From an uncultured Eisenbergiella sp. (GTDB taxonomy: Bacteria > Bacillota > Clostridia > Lachnospirales > Lachnospiraceae), in the NCBI GenBank assembly GCA_904392525.1, contig CAJFMW010000004.1, positions 1 to 64,000 of the forward strand: 64,000 nucleotides of DNA, given 5' to 3'. A model generated the notes under the pieces. It saw only the letters and a list, made by a program, of their open reading frames with translations. It ran no database searches and was not told the DNA's origin. Below, piece by piece: positions 8,731 through 17,338 of the stretch. Both the position numbers and the translations under genes were made by a program. How positions within the stretch are numbered: position 1 is the first letter of the stretch; each line of letters opens with the position of its first letter.

Positions 8731-9200
8731 GCTTCCGTCTTTCCGACAGGAGCCTGCGCTTTTGTGACCGCACCGGATCCCTCCGCTTTCGCCGTCGCTT
8801 CCCCCTGCGGTTTTGCTGCAGGGGCCGCAGGCTTTGCGGCCGGAGCGGGCATGTTTGTTTTCAGGAAAGAATCCTCTGTCTTCTCCGCCCCGGGCCGGGT
8901 ATAGGTATTCTTCATGGTCAGACACTTCTTCGGGCAGGTTTCCACGCAGCAGCCGCACTGGATACAGCCGAAGCGCTCGATCTTCCAGGTCTTCTCCGCC
9001 CGGTTTACGGTAATCGCGCCGGTGGGACATTTTCTGGAGCAGAGCCCGCAGAGAATGCAGGTGTCAATATCGATTTCCACATGGCCCCTCGTCCGCTCCG
9101 GGTATTCCCTGGGCTGTTCCGGATAGGGTCTGGTAACGGGCGGGCTGAACAGATTCTTCAGCGCCGTCCGGGTAAATCTCATGGTCCGCATGTTTTTCAT
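8727..9200 (-). CDS. echF: EchF-like 2x[4Fe-4S] ferredoxin subunit of group 4 [NiFe] hydrogenase
   Basis: A NuoI/EchF-type protein of 157 aa carrying electrons from ferredoxin into the complex. Two cluster motifs are visible: C48-x2-C51-x2-C54-x3-C58 and C79-x2-C82-x2-C85-x3-C89. Residues about 118-157 form an Ala/Pro/Lys-rich tail that is not part of the ferredoxin fold and looks disordered. A GGAGGGAG site precedes the ATG at 9200. The stop overlaps the hypF start (ATGA). Confidence 0.9.
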   Translation of the reverse strand: MKNMRTMRFTRTALKNLFSPPVTRPYPEQPREYPERTRGHVEIDIDTCILCGLCSRKCPTGAITVNRAEKTWKIERFGCIQCGCCVETCPKKCLTMKNTYTRPGAEKTEDSFLKTNMPAPAAKPAAPAAKPQGEATAKAEGSGAVTKAQAPVGKTEA

Positions 9201-9216
9201 GGCAATCTCCCTCCTT

Positions 9217-10296
9217 TTATCTCTCCGTACAGCTGATGCAGGGATCGATGGTCAGGATCATGATCGGCACATCGGCCAGCTGGCAGCCCTTCAGCGTCTG
9301 GATCAGGGCCGGAAGGTTGGCAAAGGTGGGGGTGCGGACGCGGAAGCGGTCGATGAACTTGGTTCCGTTCGCCTTCACATAGTAGATCGCCTCGCCTCTC
9401 GGCTGCTCCTCCCGCATGAAATATTCCCCTTCCGGGAAGCCCTTAAAGGGAACGGCAACCTCGCCGCCGGGGATTTTGGAGGCCGCCTGACGGATCAGGT
9501 CAATGGACTGGAAAATCTCCCGGATGCGCACGTCGCATCTGGCGTAGCAGTCTCCCACATCGCTGGTCACCGGCTCAAAATTCAGATCGGAATAGGCCGC
9601 ATAGCCAAGCTTCCGGTTGTCCAGCGCGATGCCGCTGGCCCGCATGAAGGGGCCCACAGCGCCCAGATCATGGGCCTGCTGCTTCGTCAAAAAGCCCACA
9701 TCCCTGAGTCTGCTGTTCACCGCAGAATCGTTCAGGAAGGTCTTTGTCAGCTCCTTTAATTCCTTTTCCATGTCCTGAAAATTGGCCACAAACTGACGGA
9801 GCATGGAAGCGTCCATGTCTTTTCTCTGGCCGCCGATTTTGTTCACGGAAAAAATAACCCTCCCTCCGGTGGAGGCCTCAAACATATCCAGCACCTTTTC
9901 CCGGATTCTCCAGGACTGCATGAACAGGCTCTCAAAGCCGAACGCATCGGCCAGAAGTCCCAGCCAGAGCAGATGGCTGTGGATACGGCTCATCTCGCAC
10001 CAGATGGTGCGCAGGTATCTGGCCCGGGGCGGGATCTCGATGTTCATGATGTGCTCCACCGCCTCGCAGTAGCCCATGCCGTGCATGAAGCTGCAGATGC
10101 CGCAGATGCGTTCCGCCACGTATACATATTCGGTAAACTCTTTCTTTTCAACCAGCTTTTCCAGGCCCCTGTGGACGAAGCCGATGGAGGGAACCGCTTC
10201 CACCACCTTTTCATCCTCCAGAACCAGGTCCAGGTGGATCGGCTCCGGCAGCACCGGATGCTGCGGCCCGAACGGGACAATACTTCTTGTAGACAT
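9217..10296 (-). CDS. echE: EchE-like [NiFe] hydrogenase large (catalytic) subunit
   Basis: A NuoD-related catalytic subunit of 359 aa. The nickel-binding pairs are present: ERICGICS (C65, C68) and DPCISCTER (C353, C356). The protein stops three residues after the last cysteine. It therefore lacks the C-terminal extension that maturation endopeptidases remove in most [NiFe] hydrogenases; as I recall, this is also true of EchE/CooH types. The start codon overlaps the echD stop as TAATG. Intact ligands indicate a real hydrogenase rather than a Nuo-like relative. Confidence 0.95.
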   Translation of the reverse strand: MSTRSIVPFGPQHPVLPEPIHLDLVLEDEKVVEAVPSIGFVHRGLEKLVEKKEFTEYVYVAERICGICSFMHGMGYCEAVEHIMNIEIPPRARYLRTIWCEMSRIHSHLLWLGLLADAFGFESLFMQSWRIREKVLDMFEASTGGRVIFSVNKIGGQRKDMDASMLRQFVANFQDMEKELKELTKTFLNDSAVNSRLRDVGFLTKQQAHDLGAVGPFMRASGIALDNRKLGYAAYSDLNFEPVTSDVGDCYARCDVRIREIFQSIDLIRQAASKIPGGEVAVPFKGFPEGEYFMREEQPRGEAIYYVKANGTKFIDRFRVRTPTFANLPALIQTLKGCQLADVPIMILTIDPCISCTER

Positions 10297-10697
10297 TACT
10301 TTCCCTCCTGTCTTTCCGACTGCTGCGCGGCTGCCTTTTCCGGCTGCGAAGCGGCCGGCTCTTTTCTGTAGGGCGCCCTGTTTTTGATGCGGTAAAGATT
10401 TCCGTGGTAATCCATGGACATCATCTTCACCGTGATGCCGAACAGGTCGTGCATTTCATTTTCATACAGATAGGCCGGCGCGTAAATATCGCTGATGCTG
10501 ACGATCTCGTCATCCGGCATAATGGAAAGCCGCAGGCCCACCATTTTGTATTCTTTTCCAAAGGAATAGGTCACGTCATATCCATCGCCCGCGTTTGCGG
10601 CACAGATCTGAATGAGCCTGTAATCCCGATGCTTTAATTTCAGCACCTCCGTGATCAGGCTTTCGGGATCCACCTGCATGATTTCTCCGTCTATCAT
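10296..10697 (-). CDS. echD: EchD-like subunit (NuoC/30-kDa family)
   Basis: A 133-aa hydrophilic subunit of the peripheral arm, homologous to NuoC. The conserved core is ISDIYAPAYLYENEMHDLFG, followed by YRIKNRAPYRK. As in EchF, the C-terminus (about residues 112-133) is a low-complexity tail rich in Ala, Gln, Glu and Lys. The ATG overlaps the end of echC by 4 bases and the stop overlaps echE by one, so C, D and E are likely translationally coupled. Confidence 0.9.
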   Translation of the reverse strand: MIDGEIMQVDPESLITEVLKLKHRDYRLIQICAANAGDGYDVTYSFGKEYKMVGLRLSIMPDDEIVSISDIYAPAYLYENEMHDLFGITVKMMSMDYHGNLYRIKNRAPYRKEPAASQPEKAAAQQSERQEGK

Positions 10698-11158
10698 TTT
10701 GCGCCCTCCCTTCCGGCCTTTTCCAGTTTCTTTTCTTCCGCCATTTTCTTTTTCTTCTCATCCAGAAGCGCGACCGCCTTCACCACCCCATCGATGATGG
10801 CCTCCGGCCTCGCCGCGCAGCCCGGCACGTAGATGTCCACCGGAATGATGGTGTCCACGCCGCCGATGATGTTGTAGCACTCCTTGAAAATTCCGCCGTT
10901 GCAGGCGCAGATTCCCACCGCAACGACCACCTTGGGAGAAGGCATCTGAGAATACAGCTGCTGCACCACCGGCTTATTCTGCTGGTTGATACCTCCCGTG
11001 ATCAGAAATATATCCGCATGTTTCGGATTTCCCGTATTGATGACCCCAAACCGCTCCACGTCGTACACCGGAGTCAGGCAGGCCAGAACCTCTATATCGC
11101 AGCCGTTGCAGCTCGAACCGTCATAGTGCAAAAGCCACGGTGAATTCGATACTTTCAT
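10694..11158 (-). CDS. echC: EchC-like small subunit (NuoB family)
   Basis: The 154-aa small subunit carries the proximal [4Fe-4S] cluster next to the NiFe site. Likely ligands are C17 and C20 in SSCNGCDIE, C84 in VGICACNGG and C114 in YVPGCAARPEA. The last third is rich in Lys and Glu. It starts with a GGAAAGGAAG site, 52 bases after echB. Confidence 0.93.
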   Translation of the reverse strand: MKVSNSPWLLHYDGSSCNGCDIEVLACLTPVYDVERFGVINTGNPKHADIFLITGGINQQNKPVVQQLYSQMPSPKVVVAVGICACNGGIFKECYNIIGGVDTIIPVDIYVPGCAARPEAIIDGVVKAVALLDEKKKKMAEEKKLEKAGREGAK

Positions 11159-11210
11159 CTTGCTTCCTTTCCTTCCTCATACGGAACGGATCCCCATCCG
11201 TACCGCATTT

Positions 11211-12074
11211 TTACTTGATCAGCATGACGATCATCAGGTTGATTCCCCCCGCCGCCAGCGTAACGATCCAGGTCCATTTCAGCATTTCCTGCCACTTTAC
11301 CCTGGGAAACACGTTGTCAATCAGCGTCTCCAGCAGGAAAGCCGCCAGGCAGACCAGAATGGCAGCCGGAATGCTCACCCAGCTGGAATTGATGATGAAC
11401 AGCCCCACCACGCCGAGCAGGAACACATTTTCATACCAGTGGGACAGCGTCACCAGCGCCAGAATATTTCCGGAAAGCTCTGTGGTGACTCCCCGCACCA
11501 TTTCCTGATGGGCGTGATGAGAGGTGCTGATGTCAAAGGGCGACTTCCGGAACTTGATCGTCAGGATGAAAAGAAATCCAATGAAGAAGCCGGGCAGGTA
11601 GCAGATGGCGGAAACGGGCGCCTCCGAAATCTGCCGGACGGAAAAGCTTCCCGTGGCGATGTAGAAGCCGATGGCGGTCAGAAGCACCATGGGCTCATAG
11701 GCCATCATCTGCATCAGCTCTCTCTGCGCGCCCATGGAGCTGTAAGGAGCATTTGCGGAGCAGGCAGACATGATAAAAAAGATTCCCGCCAGGGTCAGCG
11801 CAAAGAACACGAGCAGAATATCTCCGCCCCAGAAAAACAGCGCGCCTGTAAACACCACGAATACCAGAAAGCCGCAGACCAGAAAGTCCTGTACGCTGTT
11901 TACCACAACGGACTGTTTGCAGAACAGCTTATGAATGTCATAAAGAGGCTGAAACAGAGAAGGACCCTTCCTGCCCTGCATGCGGGCCGCCACCTTCCGG
12001 TCCAGCCCTTCCAGCAGAGCGCCGGCGAACGGCGCCCCGATCAGATATACAATTGCAATGATAAAGGAAGTCAT
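11211..12074 (-). CDS. echB: EchB-like membrane subunit (NuoH family)
   Basis: A 287-aa integral membrane protein with about seven to eight hydrophobic segments. Family motifs are QGRKGPSLFQPLYDIHKLF near residues 33-51 and the acidic loop PFDISTSHHAHQEMVRG that joins membrane and peripheral arms. It anchors the hydrogenase and is part of the ion path. The start overlaps the echA stop by 4 bases. Confidence 0.95.
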   Translation of the reverse strand: MTSFIIAIVYLIGAPFAGALLEGLDRKVAARMQGRKGPSLFQPLYDIHKLFCKQSVVVNSVQDFLVCGFLVFVVFTGALFFWGGDILLVFFALTLAGIFFIMSACSANAPYSSMGAQRELMQMMAYEPMVLLTAIGFYIATGSFSVRQISEAPVSAICYLPGFFIGFLFILTIKFRKSPFDISTSHHAHQEMVRGVTTELSGNILALVTLSHWYENVFLLGVVGLFIINSSWVSIPAAILVCLAAFLLETLIDNVFPRVKWQEMLKWTWIVTLAAGGINLMIVMLIK

Positions 12075-13999
12075 ACCGCCACACCTCCTATTGTCAGAAT
12101 CAGCAGGATAATCAGCGCCCCCGCCGCAAAAACCATGGAGGGCATAAGCACCTTATTTTCACTGAAATAATCCGGCATATACCAGTTCGCCAGATACATG
12201 CGCTTTTCCTCCCCGAAGGAATCCGTAAAATTCCGGTCGTCCCCCGCGTTCGCGCCGCCCATATAGGACATGACGAGCTTATTCTTTTTTCCGAAGGTCA
12301 GAAGCCGCACAGCCACCGGAAGCACCAGGATCAGGCACAGCATCATGATCATGATGTACAGGTTTCCGGTTCCGATCAGATTCGGCACATAGGTGTGGTA
12401 CATATCCATCAGGAAGGGCTCGATCAGTCCGGAGGAAACCACCGGGAAGGTCAGACACAGCAGCACCATGAGGATGCTCAGCGTCAGGAGCGCCGTCCAT
12501 TCACTCTTTTTCGTCACATTTTTTACCCGTTCGGAATGATGATGCACCGCCACCAGCGTTCCCAGCCATTTGGTCCAGTAAAAAAGGGTGGTCGCGCTTC
12601 CGAATACCAGGAAAATCACCAGCAGGATGCTTCCGGAATCCACATAGGCCTTCAGCGCCGCCCACTTGGAAATCAGCATGCCGAAGGGGGCGAGGAACAT
12701 GCCCGCGATACCGATGATCATCACATAGGCGAGCCCTGGCAGCTTCACGATCAGCCCGTGCATATCCTCCACGTTCCTGCTGCCGGTGCAGTTTTCCACC
12801 GCGCCCACGGAAAGGAACATCAGAGACTTGGACACCGCATGGAACATCATCAGAAGGATGCCCGCCCACACGGCCTCATGCATGCCCACGCCTGCGCAGG
12901 CCGTAATCAGTCCCAGATTTGAAATGGTGGAATATGCAAGCACTTTCTTTCCATCATCCTGAGAAATGGCAAGCACGGAAGTCATCAGGAAGGTAAAGCC
13001 GCCAATGGTCGTCACCATCATACCCGCCGTATTGCCCTGAAGGGCAGGTGCCAGACGGACCAGCAGATATACGCCTGCCTTCACCATCGTAGCGGAATGC
13101 AGCAGCGCGCTGGTGGGCGTCGGAGCCACCATGGCTCCCAAGAGCCATCCCGAAAACGGAAGCTGGGCGCTCTTGGTCAGTCCGGCAAATGCCAGGAACA
13201 CCACCGGAATCAACGCCAGGGAAGCCCTCTCATCCCCGCTCACCGCAAAATTCACCAGATCCTGAATGTTGATGATCTGAAGCTGTGTCACGGAATAAAT
13301 GATCGCCACGGCAAAACCCAGACCGCCCAGCAGGTTCATCCACAGGGCGCGGAAGGAATTGTCCATGGCCTCGTCCGTCTGATTGTAACCGATGAGAAGG
13401 AAGGAGCAGATGCTTGTGATCTCCCAGAAAAAATAGATCCAGATCAGATTGCTGGAGAAAATCAGCCCCATCATGGCTCCCAGGAACAAAAAGAGCATCG
13501 AAAAGAAAAAAGACCTCCTGTCCTTATTGTCCAGATGGTGCCTGTTATAGTCTTTCATATAGCCGATCGCGTAAACGCAGATCAGGCAGCCGACAATTCC
13601 GACGATCAACGCCATGGCCACCGTCAGCTTGTCTGCCAGAATATGGTTCGCCTCAATATCCGTCCTGCCGCTTAATTCCAGCCAGGTCATCGCTCCGGTC
13701 TGCAGAATGGAAAGAAGCGCGCAGTAATATTTCCGATATTTAAAGCTGTAGTAAAACACCAGCACGACCAGCCCCCACTCCACTGCGAGCATGGCCATAT
13801 CAATCACATGCGTATGCGGCAGATAGGCTACCGTCTTCCCCCCGATCAGATTCGTAACCGCGAACACGATGACCGCCGCAACGATGATCCCACAGAAAGT
13901 GAACTGAACCGTTCTTCTGAGCAGCCCATGCTGTTTCATACAGGACATCACCAGTGCGGCCAGAAATGGAAACAGAATCAGAAACAAAATGATTTCCAT
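12071..13999 (-). CDS. echA: EchA-like ion-translocating membrane subunit (NuoL/Mrp family)
   Basis: A 642-aa antiporter-like protein with 14 or more membrane spans. Motifs include YIFFWEITSICSFLLIGY, the channel region AFAGLTKSAQLPFSGWLL with a conserved Lys, and APTPTSALLHSATMVKAGVY. It should couple ferredoxin-driven H2 evolution to H+ or Na+ export. First gene of echABCDEF-hypF; a GGGGAG site precedes the ATG at 13999. Gene order matches the ech operon of methanogens and clostridia. Confidence 0.95.
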   Translation of the reverse strand: MEIILFLILFPFLAALVMSCMKQHGLLRRTVQFTFCGIIVAAVIVFAVTNLIGGKTVAYLPHTHVIDMAMLAVEWGLVVLVFYYSFKYRKYYCALLSILQTGAMTWLELSGRTDIEANHILADKLTVAMALIVGIVGCLICVYAIGYMKDYNRHHLDNKDRRSFFFSMLFLFLGAMMGLIFSSNLIWIYFFWEITSICSFLLIGYNQTDEAMDNSFRALWMNLLGGLGFAVAIIYSVTQLQIINIQDLVNFAVSGDERASLALIPVVFLAFAGLTKSAQLPFSGWLLGAMVAPTPTSALLHSATMVKAGVYLLVRLAPALQGNTAGMMVTTIGGFTFLMTSVLAISQDDGKKVLAYSTISNLGLITACAGVGMHEAVWAGILLMMFHAVSKSLMFLSVGAVENCTGSRNVEDMHGLIVKLPGLAYVMIIGIAGMFLAPFGMLISKWAALKAYVDSGSILLVIFLVFGSATTLFYWTKWLGTLVAVHHHSERVKNVTKKSEWTALLTLSILMVLLCLTFPVVSSGLIEPFLMDMYHTYVPNLIGTGNLYIMIMMLCLILVLPVAVRLLTFGKKNKLVMSYMGGANAGDDRNFTDSFGEEKRMYLANWYMPDYFSENKVLMPSMVFAAGALIILLILTIGGVAV

Positions 14000-14055
14000 A
14001 TCATTCTCCCCGCTTTCCTTTTAGTAAAAATTGGGCCGGTTGTGCACCCTTCCTT

Positions 14056-14084
14056 ATCCTACTTCCGTTCACCAAAAGTGTCAA
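14056..14084 (-). promoter_or_regulatory. Promoter of the ech-hypF operon
   Basis: Minus-strand TTGACA (plus 14079-14084), a 17-base spacer and TAGGAT (plus 14056-14061). It lies about 57 bases upstream of echA. The perfect -35 makes this one of the better promoters in the window. Confidence 0.65.
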
Positions 14085-14124
14085 GCAAAAAGCAATGAAA
14101 AACTTACTTTTATAGCACAACTCA

Positions 14125-14172
14125 CAAAAGCCCCCGCCGTACGCCATATGAAAAGCAGGCCGCAGCGGGGGG
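14125..14172 (-). terminator. Probable terminator of the oxidoreductase/isomerase operon
   Basis: Arms CCCCCGC (14131-14137) and GCGGGGG (14165-14171) enclose a partly paired loop. On the minus strand the hairpin is followed by CTTTTG. It lies between the last gene of the 14.2-18.1 kb operon and the ech promoter. Confidence 0.55.
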
Positions 14173-14210
14173 GTCGCTTATTATCCTGTCCAGATTGCAC
14201 AAAAAATTTC

Positions 14211-15074
14211 TTATTCGCCCAGCACCGTCTGAAGCGCTCTGCACGCGGTGACAAACGCCGCCTCCGTATCGGTGCGCCCGCGTTCTGCGGCATTCTTTTC
14301 CAGACCGGAGAGGCCTGCAAAATCAGCGAGGTGGGGTTCCAGGCTCAGGAAGCCTTCGTAGCCTTCTTTGTCAAGGCGGGTAAGAATTTCCTTCACATTT
14401 CCGTCTCCCTGTCCCGCAGGGACCACCAGTCCGCCGTCAAAAAGAGCGTCCTTCACATGCACATAGGCGATATGGCCTTTCAGCATATCATAGGCCTCCA
14501 GGGTGTCCTGGCCGCACTGGACGAAATTGGCGAAGTCAAAGGTTGCCTTCAGGTTCGCCCCTCCGAAGTTCTCCATCAGGTCCAGGCAGCGGGAAGCGAT
14601 GTCCCCGTAAATCTCCTTTTCATTCTCATGAAGCAGAATGAGATTCTCCTTTGCCGCAAGCTCCACCATCCGGTCCATCCTGCGGAAAACCTCGTCACGG
14701 AATTTTTCCGGCTTCTCTCCTTCCGGAAGGAAAAAGCTGAAGCAGCGGATATAGGGCGTGTTCCAGATTTTCGCCAGCTTCGCAACGTGCGCAAGGCTCG
14801 CAAGGTGGGGCTCGAAATCATCCCCGATGTTGATCTTGCCGATGGGCGAGCCGACCGCAGATACCCGGATCTTCTTTCCTTCCAGACGGCGCATCAGGGC
14901 CTCAGCCTCCGCTTCCGTATAGTCTGCCACGCCCTTGCCGTCTCCGCTTCTAAACTCCACCCAGCCGATGCCGAGCTCTTCCATCAGCGCCATCTGTCTG
15001 TCCACGGAGCTGTCAATTTCATCTGCGAAGCAGCTGATGGGGCAACTCTTCAAAATCCTTCTATCGTCACTCAT
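14211..15074 (-). CDS. TIM-barrel sugar isomerase/epimerase-like protein
   Basis: A 287-aa member of the xylose isomerase-like/AP-endonuclease 2 TIM-barrel family, which includes IolE, IolI and C-glycoside-processing enzymes. Metal-site candidates lie in FRSGDG, LLHENEKEIYGD, FDFANFVQCGQD, YVHVKDA and LSLEPHL. I chose ATG 15074 (MSDDRRIL); a GTG at 15098 would overlap the upstream stop. Last gene of an operon with two Gfo/Idh/MocA dehydrogenases, so it probably acts on an oxidised sugar intermediate. Substrate unknown. Confidence 0.8.
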   Translation of the reverse strand: MSDDRRILKSCPISCFADEIDSSVDRQMALMEELGIGWVEFRSGDGKGVADYTEAEAEALMRRLEGKKIRVSAVGSPIGKINIGDDFEPHLASLAHVAKLAKIWNTPYIRCFSFFLPEGEKPEKFRDEVFRRMDRMVELAAKENLILLHENEKEIYGDIASRCLDLMENFGGANLKATFDFANFVQCGQDTLEAYDMLKGHIAYVHVKDALFDGGLVVPAGQGDGNVKEILTRLDKEGYEGFLSLEPHLADFAGLSGLEKNAAERGRTDTEAAFVTACRALQTVLGE

Positions 15075-15094
15075 TTTTTGTTTCCCTTTCGTCC

Positions 15095-16105
15095 TCACTT
15101 TTTCATTCTGATCTCTTTGCCCGCGCAGTTTGCGGACTCATATGCACCGAGCATCAGACGGACCGTATCCCGGACGCCGTCCAGATCCTGCGCAAAACGT
15201 TCCCCGGTTCTCAGGCAGCGGTAAAAATCCGAAATGCAGTCCAGATGACCGGTTCCCCAGTAGCTCTTTCCGAGCGCCTTCTTCCTGTCAATCTCCGGCT
15301 TTTCCCTTCGGCCGTCCCGCCAGAGAAGCGTCACATCCAGCTCCTCGATGCGGATGACCACATTTTCACAGGAAATCTCGATGAGAGGAGGCGCGTCCTC
15401 GGTATAAGCGGTAGTGGCATAGAAGCAGGCCGCCGCATTTTCGTACCGGATGTAGGCCTCCATCATGTCCTCCACTTCAATGATGCCGGGGAGGTGATGG
15501 TTCGCCGTCTGCGCTTCCACGGATACCGGTTTTCCCAGGAAAACGCCCAGCAGGTCCATGGTGTGAATGGACTGATTGATCAGCGCGCCTCCTCCCTCGG
15601 TTTCCAGCTTTCCTCTCCAGCCGCTTTCCGTATAGTAAGCCGCATCCCGGTGCCAGGTGACGATTCCCCTGGCCCCCTTCACCTTTCCGGCCTTTCCGGA
15701 AGCGAGCAGCTTCTTCACGAAAAGCACACTGGGATTGTATCGGTTCTGAAAGCAGAAGCCCGCGCGGCCGGGGCCTTCCGCTACGGCCTTTTCCAGGCAG
15801 GTGAGCTGTTCTTCCGAAATCACGGGCGGCTTTTCACTGAATACATGGATTCCCTTTTTCAAAGCGTACTGCGCCATGGGGACATGCAGATAATGGGGCG
15901 TGCAGATATGCAGCACGTCCGGCCGTTCCTCCTCCAGCATTTTTTCCAGGGAATCACAGGCCCGGCAGCCGTATTCCCTTTCGTACCTTTCCGCCCGGTC
16001 CATTTTGATGTCCGAGACGGCTGTGAGCGTCACGCCATCCAGCAGGCTGATGCTCTTTGCATGCACGGCTGCGATGTTCCCGCAGCCAACGATTGCAGCT
16101 TTCAT
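15095..16105 (-). CDS. Gfo/Idh/MocA-family NAD(P)-dependent oxidoreductase
   Basis: A 336-aa enzyme with an N-terminal Rossmann fold (AAIVGCGNIAAVHAKSI), the family motif HVFSEKPPVI around residue 90 and a C-terminal alpha/beta substrate domain with GALINQSIHTMDLL. Such enzymes oxidise or reduce sugar and inositol hydroxyls. It lies 20 bases after a second enzyme of the family and directly before the TIM-barrel gene. Two dehydrogenases in one operon often work as an oxidation/reduction pair around an isomerase, elimination or hydrolysis step. Confidence 0.88.
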   Translation of the reverse strand: MKAAIVGCGNIAAVHAKSISLLDGVTLTAVSDIKMDRAERYEREYGCRACDSLEKMLEEERPDVLHICTPHYLHVPMAQYALKKGIHVFSEKPPVISEEQLTCLEKAVAEGPGRAGFCFQNRYNPSVLFVKKLLASGKAGKVKGARGIVTWHRDAAYYTESGWRGKLETEGGGALINQSIHTMDLLGVFLGKPVSVEAQTANHHLPGIIEVEDMMEAYIRYENAAACFYATTAYTEDAPPLIEISCENVVIRIEELDVTLLWRDGRREKPEIDRKKALGKSYWGTGHLDCISDFYRCLRTGERFAQDLDGVRDTVRLMLGAYESANCAGKEIRMKK

Positions 16106-16125
16106 GTTCTGTCTGGCCTCCGGCT

Positions 16126-17301
16126 CTATTTTGTCTGTCCGCTTCCGTAGGAACCCTCCGTCTGGAAGGTAACCTCCTGAACGTTTTCTTTTGTCTTTGA
16201 ATTTTCCCGAAGCTCATTCAGCTTTTCCAGGAAAAGGTCTTCATCGATGGGCAGAGTGACGGGCTTTCCGAGCCAGCTGGACAGATGCATGGCATTGGAA
16301 AGCATCAGTCCGCGGATGCCCTCTTTTCCGTCCGCCACCAGGGGCTCGTTTCGCAGAATCTTCGCCGCAAAAGCGCGGAGCACTCCCGCGTGCTGCGGGT
16401 TTTCCCCGTCTGTTTCAAGCTCCACCACATGTCCTTCCGGCTTTGCGAAGCCCTCTGTCGCAGTGAAACAGTATTCCCGCTCGCTCATATCAAGCACATA
16501 AAAGTAGAGCTTATTGTCCTCGCAGACCAGCTTTGCCTTCTCCAGCGTAATCTCGAAACGATTGGTTCCGGGAGCGTCCGCAGTGGTGGTCACAAACACG
16601 CCGGTGGCCCCGTTTTCAAATTCCAGATAGGCGGTCACATCATCCTCTACCTCGATGTCATGCCACTTTCCGTTGTGGCAGAAGGCCTGTACCTTCACCG
16701 GAAGGCCGCAGATCCACTGCAGCAGATCCAGGTTGTGAGGGCACTGGTTCAAAAGCACGCCGCCGCCCTCTCCGGCCCAGGTTGCGCGCCAGCCGCCGGA
16801 GTTATAATAAGCCTGGGTACGGTACCAGTCCGTGATGATCCAGTTCACCCGTTTGATCTGCCCGTACTCGCCGCTGTGGACGATTTCATGCATCTTTCTG
16901 TAGACATGGTTGGTACGCTGGTTGAACATCATGGCGAACACTTTATCCGATTTTTCCGCCGCATCGTTCATCTCCCTCACCTGTTTCGTGTAGACTCCGG
17001 CAGGCTTTTCACACAGGGCGTGCAGACCGTGCTCCAGAGCCGAGATCACCAGTCTGGGATGGTCATAATGCGGCGTAGCAACCAGCACCGCGTCGCAGAT
17101 TCCGGATTCAATCAGCTGATCTCCGTCCTCAAAGATGCGCACATCCTCCGGAAGGTTCTCCTTCGCCCACTGTCTTCTCGTTTCACGAAGGTCTGCCACC
17201 GCAACGAGCTTCAGCTCCGACACCTGTCCGTCCAGGATCGTCCTGCAGTGACCGCTTCCCATATTTCCGATTCCAATAATTCCAAGCTTTACCTGTTCCA
17301 T
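16126..17301 (-). CDS. Gfo/Idh/MocA-family oxidoreductase
   Basis: A 391-aa dehydrogenase starting MEQVKLGIIGIGNMGSGHC at 17301, with GGAG 9 bases upstream; the open frame to 17370 is not needed. The cofactor-side motif is HALCEKPAGVY and the substrate domain has GGVLLNQCPHNLDLL. It is longer than its neighbour at the C-terminus. Its putative partner reactions are those of the flanking TIM-barrel enzymes. The natural substrate cannot be named. Confidence 0.88.
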   Translation of the reverse strand: MEQVKLGIIGIGNMGSGHCRTILDGQVSELKLVAVADLRETRRQWAKENLPEDVRIFEDGDQLIESGICDAVLVATPHYDHPRLVISALEHGLHALCEKPAGVYTKQVREMNDAAEKSDKVFAMMFNQRTNHVYRKMHEIVHSGEYGQIKRVNWIITDWYRTQAYYNSGGWRATWAGEGGGVLLNQCPHNLDLLQWICGLPVKVQAFCHNGKWHDIEVEDDVTAYLEFENGATGVFVTTTADAPGTNRFEITLEKAKLVCEDNKLYFYVLDMSEREYCFTATEGFAKPEGHVVELETDGENPQHAGVLRAFAAKILRNEPLVADGKEGIRGLMLSNAMHLSSWLGKPVTLPIDEDLFLEKLNELRENSKTKENVQEVTFQTEGSYGSGQTK

Positions 17302-17338
17302 TGTTTTTCTCCATTTCTGATATCTTCGGCTATCCGCA

